From an uncultured beta proteobacterium (GTDB lineage: Bacteria; Pseudomonadota; Gammaproteobacteria; Burkholderiales; Burkholderiaceae_C): a stretch of DNA of 43,317 nucleotides. The stretch spans positions 1 to 43,317 of the forward strand of contig CAIOUR010000183.1 in assembly GCA_903861575.1 (NCBI GenBank), given 5' to 3'. The notes under the pieces were generated by a model that did not search any database, had not been told where the DNA came from, and saw nothing but the letters and a program-made list of their open reading frames with translations. Position 1 is the stretch's first letter. Every line of letters starts with the position of its first letter. The translations under genes were made by a program, and so were the position numbers. Positions 19,340 through 28,133 of this stretch are shown piece by piece.

Positions 19340-20814
19340 AGCGCCTCTACAGCTTCCACCGCCGCACGCGCATGCGCCGGCATAGCCTGGGCCAGAACAT
19401 CGCCCAGCCAGTTCACGTCTGCCGGCGCGAGACCGATGGTGATTTCGCGGTTATTTTGCGGTTGGACCGGGCGGGCGTTGAGCTTGAAGGGGAAAGCATT
19501 GACCTGCTCCTTGGAGATGTTGACGGGCGTACGCAGGATGAAAAAGCGAACGCCTTCCGTGCATGGCGGCGTGGTCAGCGAGCCCTCATAGCTCCAGAAG
19601 TCCAACTCCTTAGGCAGCAAACTGGCGGGGTTAAATGTCACGTCAGGTACATCCACCGGAGGGCCCTCACCAGCCGGGAGGTTGGCCCACAGGGTCTTGA
19701 TATTCGGGTTTTCATTGCCTTCCTTCAAGAGCACGCCAATGACAGCCAGCTTGCCATCGGCACTTTTGTGCACAAAGTGCGCCACCATGGCCATGGGCTT
19801 TCCGTCGATTTGTTCTTCGCTGGGACGGTGAAAATGGAATTGCAGCAGGTCATATGCGATGCCATCAATGCGCAACTTGCTACCAGCCGGAATATTGACC
19901 TGTATCGTGTGGCCGTTGTTCAGCATGGTCAAGGGCCCTGGCTTGTACGACGGCGCCAAATCCACGCGCTGCTTAACGAACGGGCCTTTGATGTTCAGCG
20001 GCGACTGCTTTTGGCCCTTGCCGCAAGTCGGAAACTCTTTCACCCAGCGCGCCGGGCCCATATCACCCTCGTAGTCCCAATGCGGAGTAGCATGTTTTTC
20101 AGCGGGTTTCTCCGCTGTTTTTTCGCCATCTTTGGCATGCTCATCTGCTGCATGTTCGTCTTTCTTGGCGTGGGCATCTTCTTTTTTCCCGTGGCCGTTG
20201 TCTTTGGCAGCCGGATCACCCTTTCCTTTGGCTTCCTCTTTGGAGTGGTCTGCGTGACCGTCGTCCTTGCTATGACCCTCTGCCATTTTGGGGCTTCCCT
20301 TGGGCAGGCAGTCCGCCATCACGTCCACTTTTTCACCCGTAGCGGCCAGGCCAATCTGGGCGGCGCAAATGGTATTTTTACGGTTACTCCAGTCAGCCAG
20401 CGCAAGCGCTTTTTTATAAGCTTCAATCGTTCCGGGGTCTTCCGCGCCTTTGGTCAACATGCGCAAAGTAGCCAACCCAATCAAACGCTCAGGACTCAGA
20501 TTTTTTTCTTTTTTGTAGGCCGCCTCCAAATCGGCCAGAGTGGCCCCGCTTGCCAGTCCGGCCTTCACTGCGTCAAATTGACTGGCCTTGGCAGCAGCAG
20601 CTTCTGACTCTTTGCTCATGGTTTCGAGTTCTTCGGACGCCGCCTTGGCAGACTTCTCGGCCTCCTCAATCTTGGCCGTGGCTTCTTCGGAGGCCTTGGT
20701 CAGCTCTTCAATGGCAAGCTTGCTGCCTTGTGACTGTTTCCACGACATATAGCCAAAAGCCGCAGCGCCGACCATAGCCAGCGCCAAGACGATTTCCAAC
20801 ACGGTGCGTTTCAT
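19336..20814 (-). CDS. Alpha-class carbonic anhydrase with N-terminal TM, coiled-coil region and His/Lys/Asp-rich linker
   Basis: HWDYEGDMGPARWVKEFPTCGKGQKQSPLNI...LLQFHFHRPSEEQIDGKPMAMVAHFVHK...SYEGSLTTPPCTEGVRFFIL. Confidence 0.92.
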   Translation of the reverse strand: MKRTVLEIVLALAMVGAAAFGYMSWKQSQGSKLAIEELTKASEEATAKIEEAEKSAKAASEELETMSKESEAAAAKASQFDAVKAGLASGATLADLEAAYKKEKNLSPERLIGLATLRMLTKGAEDPGTIEAYKKALALADWSNRKNTICAAQIGLAATGEKVDVMADCLPKGSPKMAEGHSKDDGHADHSKEEAKGKGDPAAKDNGHGKKEDAHAKKDEHAADEHAKDGEKTAEKPAEKHATPHWDYEGDMGPARWVKEFPTCGKGQKQSPLNIKGPFVKQRVDLAPSYKPGPLTMLNNGHTIQVNIPAGSKLRIDGIAYDLLQFHFHRPSEEQIDGKPMAMVAHFVHKSADGKLAVIGVLLKEGNENPNIKTLWANLPAGEGPPVDVPDVTFNPASLLPKELDFWSYEGSLTTPPCTEGVRFFILRTPVNISKEQVNAFPFKLNARPVQPQNNREITIGLAPADVNWLGDVLAQAMPAHARAAVEAVEAL

Positions 20815-20940
20815 AGTATTTCTTTCACTTCGGGAACAAGGGGACCGCTGCGCTTATCCCACTAATTTAAACGATATCAGTGAGCATCGACACTTTGAAC
20901 GCCAACTTGAAGCTGGGCGCGAAAATTGGTTGCCAACCGA

Positions 20941-21729
20941 TCATGGCCGTACCCAAGCGGCCTGCAGCCAGTGCCGGCGCTCGCGGCTGAAAGGCCACGC
21001 CATATGCTGAATCGGCGTACCCGCCGGGAAGATACCTGCCGTGAGGTGATCCAACCAGGCACCCTTAACACCCATTTGCGCGCACCATTGACGCTCTGCG
21101 CTAGAGAACTGCGGCAACGCCCCGGCAACAGATCGTTGCCGCACGGTCTGCAAAGGTCCCAACAGCAGTTGGACCTGCGCATCTGCGGTGTCCGAACCAA
21201 CCCGTCCGGAATAGGCATCGTGCACACTGGCCCATTCCCGACCACGCAGCATACGGGTAATGGCGTGCAACTGCGCCTCCGCCGCGTCCAGCCGCTCGTG
21301 GACAAAGCGCAGCTGCCCCAACACGTTGTCAAACAACACAAAGGCATCGGGGTAGGTGCGTAATAACTGCGGCAGGTAACGCAAAGCATCCAACTGCTGG
21401 TAGATCAGCGTGGTGCGGGACTGCTGTAACGCCGCGCCATGGCGGTAACGAAACACCGGGGCGCTCCAGCGGTCGACGTCAAACGCCCTGACGCAACGGA
21501 AGCGCTGCAGCCAGGCGCTGCTCATCATCCAGCCCCCACTTGCACCAATCAGCAGCAACTCGCTGCTGCCAGGTGACACACCGCCAAGCCAACGTGCGAT
21601 CTGCTGCGTCGTCGCAGACCACGGAACCTGCGCCTTCATGGCCCGCCAATGCCATAGCCAACCACCCGATGCGCCCGCACCAGACGCCGAGGGCAACACC
21701 AGGTCGGAGACTTGCGCGGTTTGTCCCAT
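20941..21729 (-). CDS. Uncharacterised protein coupled to fliJ; possible Rossmann/methyltransferase-like fold
   Basis: 262 aa; its ATG overlaps the fliJ stop (TGATG). Motifs ELLLIGASGGWMMSSAWLQRFRCVRAFDVDRW and FVLFDNVLGQLRF. Confidence 0.6.
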   Translation of the reverse strand: MGQTAQVSDLVLPSASGAGASGGWLWHWRAMKAQVPWSATTQQIARWLGGVSPGSSELLLIGASGGWMMSSAWLQRFRCVRAFDVDRWSAPVFRYRHGAALQQSRTTLIYQQLDALRYLPQLLRTYPDAFVLFDNVLGQLRFVHERLDAAEAQLHAITRMLRGREWASVHDAYSGRVGSDTADAQVQLLLGPLQTVRQRSVAGALPQFSSAERQWCAQMGVKGAWLDHLTAGIFPAGTPIQHMAWPFSRERRHWLQAAWVRP

Positions 21730-22172
21730 CAGGCAGCCTTTCGGTTGTACTGCTGAACACCCAGCACGTCCATAGCCCGCTGCTCCAGCCGCGCAACCTC
21801 TTTATTGTGCAAAGTCTGGGCGTTCTCACGCAGGGTCTTCATCTTCAGGCGCTCGGTATCGGCTTCGCGCAGCGCAGTTTGCAAAGCCGCGCGGTGTGCT
21901 GTCGTGCGCTCCATGTCTGCCTCAACCCGGTTGTGCAAAGTCTGTAGCTGGGACATGAACTGACGCTGGTTCATGGCTTCTTGCATACCCAACTGCTCGG
22001 TCCGCTTCTGTAACTGGTCACGGTATTCGTGATAAAGCGTCAGCAAACGGGTGCGGCTGGCGTGCAGCGTATCCAGCAACTGGCCGGCCTGTGCAATTTC
22101 GCCCTGTAGTGCATCGATACGCCGTTGCGCCTTGTCTTCCAAAGCAGCCCAGCAGGAACGGGGGCCTTCCAT
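21729..22172 (-). CDS. fliJ: Flagellar export protein FliJ
   Basis: Coiled-coil protein of about 147 aa immediately downstream of fliI. Confidence 0.82.
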   Translation of the reverse strand: MEGPRSCWAALEDKAQRRIDALQGEIAQAGQLLDTLHASRTRLLTLYHEYRDQLQKRTEQLGMQEAMNQRQFMSQLQTLHNRVEADMERTTAHRAALQTALREADTERLKMKTLRENAQTLHNKEVARLEQRAMDVLGVQQYNRKAA

Positions 22173-22174
22173 GG

Positions 22175-23506
22175 TCAGCCCTCCATCAACGCACGCAAGC
22201 TTTCGCGCGTGGGCTGCTCATCGAATCCGGTGTGCATATCCTGTTGCAGGAATGCCTCCATTTGCGGGCGCAAAGCAATTGCCTGGTCGATCTCCGCGTT
22301 GGAGCCGCTTTGGTAGGCACCGACTTGAATCAGGTCCACGTTCTGCTGATAAAGCGACCACAAGCGGCGGAAGCGGTTGGCCATCTTGAGCTCGGCAGGC
22401 GCTAGGAGCACCTGCATCACGCGCGAGATGGAACCGTTCAAATCAATCGCAGGGTAGTGGGCCGCATCGGCGAGTTTGCGCGAGAGCATCACTTGCCCAT
22501 CCAACGACGCTCGTGCAATGTCCACAATAGGGTCATTACCGTCATCGCCTTCGGCCAGGACGGTGTAAATCGCGGTGATCGATCCATGTCCGTTACGTCC
22601 CACCCCGGCACGTTCAATCAAATTAGGCAACAAGGCGAAAACGGAGGGTGGATAGCCTTTGCTGGTGGGGGGTTCACCAATCGCCAGTCCGATCTCCCGC
22701 TGCGCATGGGCAACGCGGGTCAAACTGTCGACCAGCATCAAGACGTCTTTGCCCTGATCCCGAAAATATTCAGCAATCACGTGGGTCAGGTGCGCCGCTT
22801 TGAGGCGCAGCACGGGTGAAATATTGGCCGGTGCGGCAATCACCACGGACTTGGCCAACCCTTCAGGCCCCAGCGATTCATGGATGAAGGCCTGAACCTC
22901 ACGACCGCGCTCGCCAATCAGGCCAATGACCACGACGTCAGCCTTGGTGAAACGGGTCATCATGCCCAAAAGCACGCTTTTGCCCACGCCGGATCCAGCC
23001 ACCAAGCCCAGGCGTTGACCGCGTCCTAGCGTCAACAAACCATTGATCGCCTTGACGCCCACATCCAGCACGCGGTCAATCGTGCCGCGCTCCATGGGGT
23101 TGAGTGGCAGGCCAAAAAGGCTGAGTTGGTCCTTGCAAACAGGTCTGGGCATACCGTCTAGCGGCGCACCCTGCGCATCAATCACCCGACCCAGCAGGGC
23201 CTCGCCCAGATCGGCGTTTCCGCTTTCACTGAGGACGCGTACAGAAGCACCAGGACCAATGCCGACCGGTTCGGAAAAAGGCATTAAATACAAGGTCTTG
23301 TCGGCAAACCCCACGACCTCCGCTTCGATGCGGTGGCCGCTGGCACCCTCCACGGCGCAGCAAGCACCAATCGGTGCCATCAAACCGCGGGCCTCCATGC
23401 GCAACCCAACCAGACGCACGACAGTTCCACTGCGTACGGGCACGCTCTGGGCTTTTTTCTGCAAAAGCGAAATGCTCCGATCAACCTCCGCAGCAAAATC
23501 AAACAT
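22175..23506 (-). CDS. fliI: Flagellum-specific ATPase FliI
   Basis: GLVAGSGVGKSVLLGMMTRFTKADVVVIGLIGERGREVQAF; start taken at MFDFAAEVDRSISLL (23506), overlapping fliH by 8 nt. Confidence 0.95.
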   Translation of the reverse strand: MFDFAAEVDRSISLLQKKAQSVPVRSGTVVRLVGLRMEARGLMAPIGACCAVEGASGHRIEAEVVGFADKTLYLMPFSEPVGIGPGASVRVLSESGNADLGEALLGRVIDAQGAPLDGMPRPVCKDQLSLFGLPLNPMERGTIDRVLDVGVKAINGLLTLGRGQRLGLVAGSGVGKSVLLGMMTRFTKADVVVIGLIGERGREVQAFIHESLGPEGLAKSVVIAAPANISPVLRLKAAHLTHVIAEYFRDQGKDVLMLVDSLTRVAHAQREIGLAIGEPPTSKGYPPSVFALLPNLIERAGVGRNGHGSITAIYTVLAEGDDGNDPIVDIARASLDGQVMLSRKLADAAHYPAIDLNGSISRVMQVLLAPAELKMANRFRRLWSLYQQNVDLIQVGAYQSGSNAEIDQAIALRPQMEAFLQQDMHTGFDEQPTRESLRALMEG

Positions 23507-24581
23507 CGCCGATCTCCACATCCAGCGCATCAGCATGGACTTCGGGCGCGCTCTGACTCATGCGCGCAGGCACATCTTGAACCGCCATGCTGCCCATGCG
23601 CTCAGCCGCCAAACGCTCAGGACTGAACGCCGATTGGGTGCGCAACCGGTCTTCATCGATGAGCAAAGTCCGGGCAATTGCGGCGAGACGGTGGGTGATC
23701 AAATCCTCGACTACCGCATCGTTGGCGCTGGCGCGCACGCTACCGGGAGGCAAGGCTTCATTGGCCATCAGTTGGGGAAGATGTTTCTCAACCAGCCCGG
23801 CTCGCTTGCGCAAATCGTGCAGGGCATGTAAGTCATCAGGGTGCAACTCGAGCACCACGGCCGATAACTCATTGGCCGCCAGATCATCCACGCAGCGTTG
23901 TACCAAGCGGTCGATGACCGTACCGTCCAGACGCAACTCGCCCAGTACCAGCTGTTCAGCGATATGCACCGCCAAGCGCTTCACGGGCTCCAAAAACTCC
24001 TGCGGGTCCTGGCGCATAGTTTGCGCGGCAGCTTCCAATGCATCGACCAGGGCCTGGTCAACGACCGCTTGCGCTTGGGAGCTAATTTGCTGCTTGGCTT
24101 GCACGTCGGCAAGTATCTGTCCATATAGCTGCGCTCGGGCATCTTCCATGCCGGCCGAATATGCCTCCGCTCGAGCCTCGTCGAGCGCGCGCTCAAGGTC
24201 GCCCGCTAAGGGCTCGTCCAATTTACTATCTGGTGCATTACCGGATAAACCTTCTTCCCCAACAGGGGTCGGCACTTCATCCTCAAATGCAGCATCAGAA
24301 GCTGCATTCGCCTCTGGCGCTTTGCTGCGCGGCCCGATCAGAAACAGCGAATCAACATCCTGTATGGCAAAGCTTTTGACAGAAATCGCGGAACCCGGCT
24401 GCGATACAAAGCCACCGGCTGGTGCCTTGCTACCAAATAAGTCCGTGGGTTGCCAAACCCGCGCAAATTTCACCTCGCTTCGACGAACATCGCTCGCCGT
24501 CGGTTCATGCCCTTGGGGCGCGTCCGATAGCAACGGCACATCGGCGGAACCCGCTTGAATTAATTCGTGGGGTTTGAACAT
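23499..24581 (-). CDS. fliH: Flagellar assembly protein FliH
   Basis: MFKPHELIQAGSADVPLL...; C-terminal AVHIAEQLVLGELRLDGTVIDRLVQRCVDDL; position between fliG and fliI. Confidence 0.88.
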   Translation of the reverse strand: MFKPHELIQAGSADVPLLSDAPQGHEPTASDVRRSEVKFARVWQPTDLFGSKAPAGGFVSQPGSAISVKSFAIQDVDSLFLIGPRSKAPEANAASDAAFEDEVPTPVGEEGLSGNAPDSKLDEPLAGDLERALDEARAEAYSAGMEDARAQLYGQILADVQAKQQISSQAQAVVDQALVDALEAAAQTMRQDPQEFLEPVKRLAVHIAEQLVLGELRLDGTVIDRLVQRCVDDLAANELSAVVLELHPDDLHALHDLRKRAGLVEKHLPQLMANEALPPGSVRASANDAVVEDLITHRLAAIARTLLIDEDRLRTQSAFSPERLAAERMGSMAVQDVPARMSQSAPEVHADALDVEIGDV

Positions 24582-24627
24582 GGTGTGCGCGAGTACTCAA
24601 TGGCGGGCCAGCGTGGCCCGGGGCTGC

Positions 24628-25677
24628 TTACACATAATCCGCTCCGCCGCCCAGAACCAGATCACCGGCATCCGCCAATTTGCGCGCAGCGCGCATGATC
24701 ATTTTCTGTGCCTCTTCGACATCGGCCAGACGCATGGGGCCCAGGGCCTCCATATCATCTTTGAACATTCCGCGGGCACGCTCTGACATATTGCCAAGGA
24801 ACTTGTCCTTCACCGCATCGCTGGCACCTTTGAGTGCCTTCATCATGAGGTCTGGCTCGACATTGCGCATGATGGTCTGGATACCCTTGTTATCCACGCC
24901 CGTGAGGTTCTCAAATGTGAACATGTTGTCCTGGATCTTTTGCATCATGTCCGGGTCCAAGTCCTTGAGTCCCCCCATCACTGCTGCTTCCAACGCAGTC
25001 TTCGTTAAATTCATAATGCTCGCGGCAGCTTTAACACCCCCAAAACTCGACGATTTGGCCGAGCTGTTGGAAGAAAACTGCTTCTTCATAATGGCTTCGA
25101 GTTCCACCATGGCCGAGGGCTGAACCGTCTCCAGGCTGGCGACGCGCTGAATCACTTCGGCACGGCTGTCACCAGGCAGGAACGACAAAACGTCCGCTGC
25201 AACGACGGGCTCGAGTACCGACAAAATAATCGCGACCACTTGGGGGTGTTCGGCCTGGATCATGTCGGCGATTGAGCGCGCGTCCATCCACGACAGAATT
25301 TCCAGGCCTTTGCTACCAGCTCCCGGGGATATACGGCCCAGCACGGATGCGGCCTTGTCATCCCCCAAAGCCCGCTTGAATACCTTTTCCACGTAGTCTG
25401 CCGTACCCAGGGCCAGGCTGGTTTGCTTTTTGATCGTCGCAACAAATTCGTCGAGTACGACGTTGATGGCCTCTTGCGACAAGTCTTGCACCTGCACCAT
25501 CGCAGCTCCCAGCGCCTGCACTTCTTTCGGGTTGAGAAACCGGATGATGTCGGAGGCCTGCTCTTCACCCAGCAACAACATCAGCACCGCCGCGCGCTGC
25601 GTGCTCGTCATGTTGGCCATTTCCTGGCGTAAAGCCTCGGTGGCGTAGCCGTCGGCGCTGGTATCTGGATCTGCCAT
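24628..25677 (-). CDS. fliG: Flagellar motor switch protein FliG
   Basis: QRAAVLMLLLGEEQASDIIRFLNPKEVQALGAAM...MFTFENLTGVDNKGIQTIMRNVEPDLMMKALKGA. Confidence 0.95.
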   Translation of the reverse strand: MADPDTSADGYATEALRQEMANMTSTQRAAVLMLLLGEEQASDIIRFLNPKEVQALGAAMVQVQDLSQEAINVVLDEFVATIKKQTSLALGTADYVEKVFKRALGDDKAASVLGRISPGAGSKGLEILSWMDARSIADMIQAEHPQVVAIILSVLEPVVAADVLSFLPGDSRAEVIQRVASLETVQPSAMVELEAIMKKQFSSNSSAKSSSFGGVKAAASIMNLTKTALEAAVMGGLKDLDPDMMQKIQDNMFTFENLTGVDNKGIQTIMRNVEPDLMMKALKGASDAVKDKFLGNMSERARGMFKDDMEALGPMRLADVEEAQKMIMRAARKLADAGDLVLGGGADYV

Positions 25678-25720
25678 GGTGAGAATCGTTCGCTAAAAGA
25701 ATGGGACGCGCTGGCGCCGC

Positions 25721-27721
25721 TTAGCCAATCTTGATCATGTTCTTCAAGACGCTGGCAACGCGACCTTGGTCTTCTGCAACCACCATACGGATCAGCGCCA
25801 CCTTGTCATCATAGGTGTTAGCGGTGTCGAGCATCTCTGCAGAGATATTGGATTTCTTGGGCTTCATCTTGGCTTTGATTTCTTCCAAAGTCTCAGCGGC
25901 GTTGCCCTCTTCTTCCGCGGCGGCGGGGTTCTCCAGCGCCAGGGCTTCGCGTTTAGCTGCTTCTTCCGCCGCGATAACAGCCTGTGCAGCGGCTGCAATG
26001 GCTTCTTGCTCAGCCTGAATCGCTTTGGCAGCGGCTGCGGCTGCCTCTTTTTCTTTGTTCAATGTATGCATCACATACGGACGCACGATGATCAATAAAA
26101 ACCCGATGAACGCGACCCCCAGGGTTGCCACTTTGATGCTGTTCATGATCGATTCATCCTTGTACCAGGGAACGCTCAGGTCCATGGGTGTTTCCGGCTC
26201 AAACTTGGCTTGCACCACGCTGACCACGTCTTTGCGGGCTTCATCAAAACCCACCACCCCACGCACCAACTGTGTCATACGCTCAATTTCCTCAGGCGTA
26301 TAAGGGTTTGGCACGGGTGGCACATCTTCGCCTTTGTCATTCTTTGGTTGGGGCGTAGGCGCACGTTCGTTAATAACCACCGCGACACTCAAGCGCTGGA
26401 TTTCACCAGTGGCGCTCTTGGTGTGGCGCACGGAGCGGTCGATTTCGTAATTGCGGGTGCTGCGCGAAGCGATCGTATTGCGCTCATCCGTTGCACTGGG
26501 GGTTACAGACTGGGTGTTGGCGCTGGTGGATGGCGTCGGGGGTGCGGTATTGGACAAGGTGCCGGGAACGCCACCCGCTTCTTTGGAGCTGTTCCGGTCC
26601 TCGCTCAAAATCTCGGAGCGGGTTTTGGGCCCCTTTCCAGCGGTGTCGTAGTCTTCAACCGTGGTTTCGGTCTGGCTGAAATCCAGCGCCAGGTTGACCT
26701 GCGAACGCACATTGGCCTCACCCACAATCGGCGAAAGAATTTGCAGCACGCGCTGGCGGTAAAGGTCTTCCTGGCTTTGCTTGTGTTTTGTCTGACCCGC
26801 GTTCAACCCCATGGCCTGGTCGGTGGCGCTGTCCGTCATCAATTTACCGAAGTTGTCAACGATCACCACATTGTCTGGCGTGAGAAGTGGAACGCTCGAA
26901 GCAATGAGGTGCACCATGGCTTGAACTTGCAGCGGGCTAACCGTGCGTCCGGACTGCGGGGTGACTACCACTGAAGCCTTGGGCGGCGTGCGGTCGCGCA
27001 CAAATACCGATGGCTTGGTGATAGCCAAATGCACACGGGCGGCCTGGATCGTCTCAATTTGCAAAATGGTGCGCGCCAGTTCCTGCTCCATGGCCGCGTT
27101 GTAGCGGGCTTGTTCCATGAATTGGCTTGTCGTCAAAGCCGACTGCTCTTTCAGGGCATCCAAGCCTGTTGGCATCGTCTTTGGCAATCCTTTGGAGGCC
27201 AAAAATATGCGCGCCGCGTGGTAGCGGTCGGTCGGTACGGTGACCTGACCGTTGGAGCTGTCAATGATCGGCTTGTAGTCTGCGGCTTTCAGAGCCTCGA
27301 ACACCGCTTGCTGATCCCCTTCGGTCACGCCGGTCATCACGGGACGGTAGGCGGGCTGGTTCATGGCGACAAAAATGATCGCGAACAACAGGCATACCAG
27401 CGCAATCACCAACACCGGCAAAGCCCGCTTGACAGCGGGTTGCGCCAGGGTGCGCTGCAGGGGTCCAAACAAACCGCTGTAGTCTTCCGGCGCCACCATA
27501 GCGCCGTTGTTGTAACCATTGGCAACCATGCCGCCGCCATTGTTCATACCGTTATTCATGCTGTTGGCGTTTGCCATGGTGCCGCCGTTGCCCGGGTTAT
27601 TGGTCGCCAGACTACCGCCTTGGCCTCCGGCGCGGCGATCATTGCCGCTGCGGGTCGTCAGCGGCTGCTCTTCAACCGAAGCGGGTACAAAAGTGCCGGT
27701 GTTTGCAAGTGCGGTGGCCAT
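25721..27721 (-). CDS. fliF: Flagellar M-ring protein FliF with Asn/Gly/Met-rich N-terminal extension
   Basis: QAVFEALKAADYKPIIDSSNGQVTVPTDRYHAARIFLASKGLP...ELARTILQIETIQAARVHLAITKPSVFVRDRTPPKASVVV. Confidence 0.95.
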   Translation of the reverse strand: MATALANTGTFVPASVEEQPLTTRSGNDRRAGGQGGSLATNNPGNGGTMANANSMNNGMNNGGGMVANGYNNGAMVAPEDYSGLFGPLQRTLAQPAVKRALPVLVIALVCLLFAIIFVAMNQPAYRPVMTGVTEGDQQAVFEALKAADYKPIIDSSNGQVTVPTDRYHAARIFLASKGLPKTMPTGLDALKEQSALTTSQFMEQARYNAAMEQELARTILQIETIQAARVHLAITKPSVFVRDRTPPKASVVVTPQSGRTVSPLQVQAMVHLIASSVPLLTPDNVVIVDNFGKLMTDSATDQAMGLNAGQTKHKQSQEDLYRQRVLQILSPIVGEANVRSQVNLALDFSQTETTVEDYDTAGKGPKTRSEILSEDRNSSKEAGGVPGTLSNTAPPTPSTSANTQSVTPSATDERNTIASRSTRNYEIDRSVRHTKSATGEIQRLSVAVVINERAPTPQPKNDKGEDVPPVPNPYTPEEIERMTQLVRGVVGFDEARKDVVSVVQAKFEPETPMDLSVPWYKDESIMNSIKVATLGVAFIGFLLIIVRPYVMHTLNKEKEAAAAAAKAIQAEQEAIAAAAQAVIAAEEAAKREALALENPAAAEEEGNAAETLEEIKAKMKPKKSNISAEMLDTANTYDDKVALIRMVVAEDQGRVASVLKNMIKIG

Positions 27722-27765
27722 ATAACAAGTCTTTCAGCGCGGTATGTGTCGAACGGAGTGCTGGC

Positions 27766-28104
27766 TTAAACCGGCATGTTCATGATGTCTTCGTAGGCTT
27801 TTAGTACCTTGTTGCGTACCTGCAGCGTAGCTTCGAAGGACAGTGATGCCTTTTGCATCTTCAAGACCACATCCGTCAGTGGCACTTGTTCACCGCGCTC
27901 GAAAGCGCTGTTGGTTTCCTGCGAGTCCAGCTGCAGGCTGTTGGTCTCTTTCACTGCCTGTCGGACCATGTCCGAAAAGTCAGATTTGGCAACTGTCTGC
28001 CCGCCCAAACCATCCACGCCCACACCACTGGCCTGCTCGGCGTGGCTCTTCAAGGTCTGCAACATCGAGGCGATGCTGGATGCGGAGGTGGCTTTTTCAA
28101 TCAT
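27766..28104 (-). CDS. fliE: Flagellar hook-basal body complex protein FliE
   Basis: DFSDMVRQAVKETNSLQLDSQETNSAFERGEQVPLTDVVLKMQKASLSFEATLQVRNKVLKAYEDIMNMPV. Confidence 0.93.
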   Translation of the reverse strand: MIEKATSASSIASMLQTLKSHAEQASGVGVDGLGGQTVAKSDFSDMVRQAVKETNSLQLDSQETNSAFERGEQVPLTDVVLKMQKASLSFEATLQVRNKVLKAYEDIMNMPV

Positions 28105-28133
28105 GGCGTATGTCCTTGTAGGTGCGGCGCAGG

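Noticed and set aside
20880-20990. Short plus-strand frame VSIDTLNANLKLGAKIGCQPIMAVPKRP...
   Set aside because: Only about 36 codons, GTG start, overlaps the end of the coupled flagellar ORF; not supportable as a gene.
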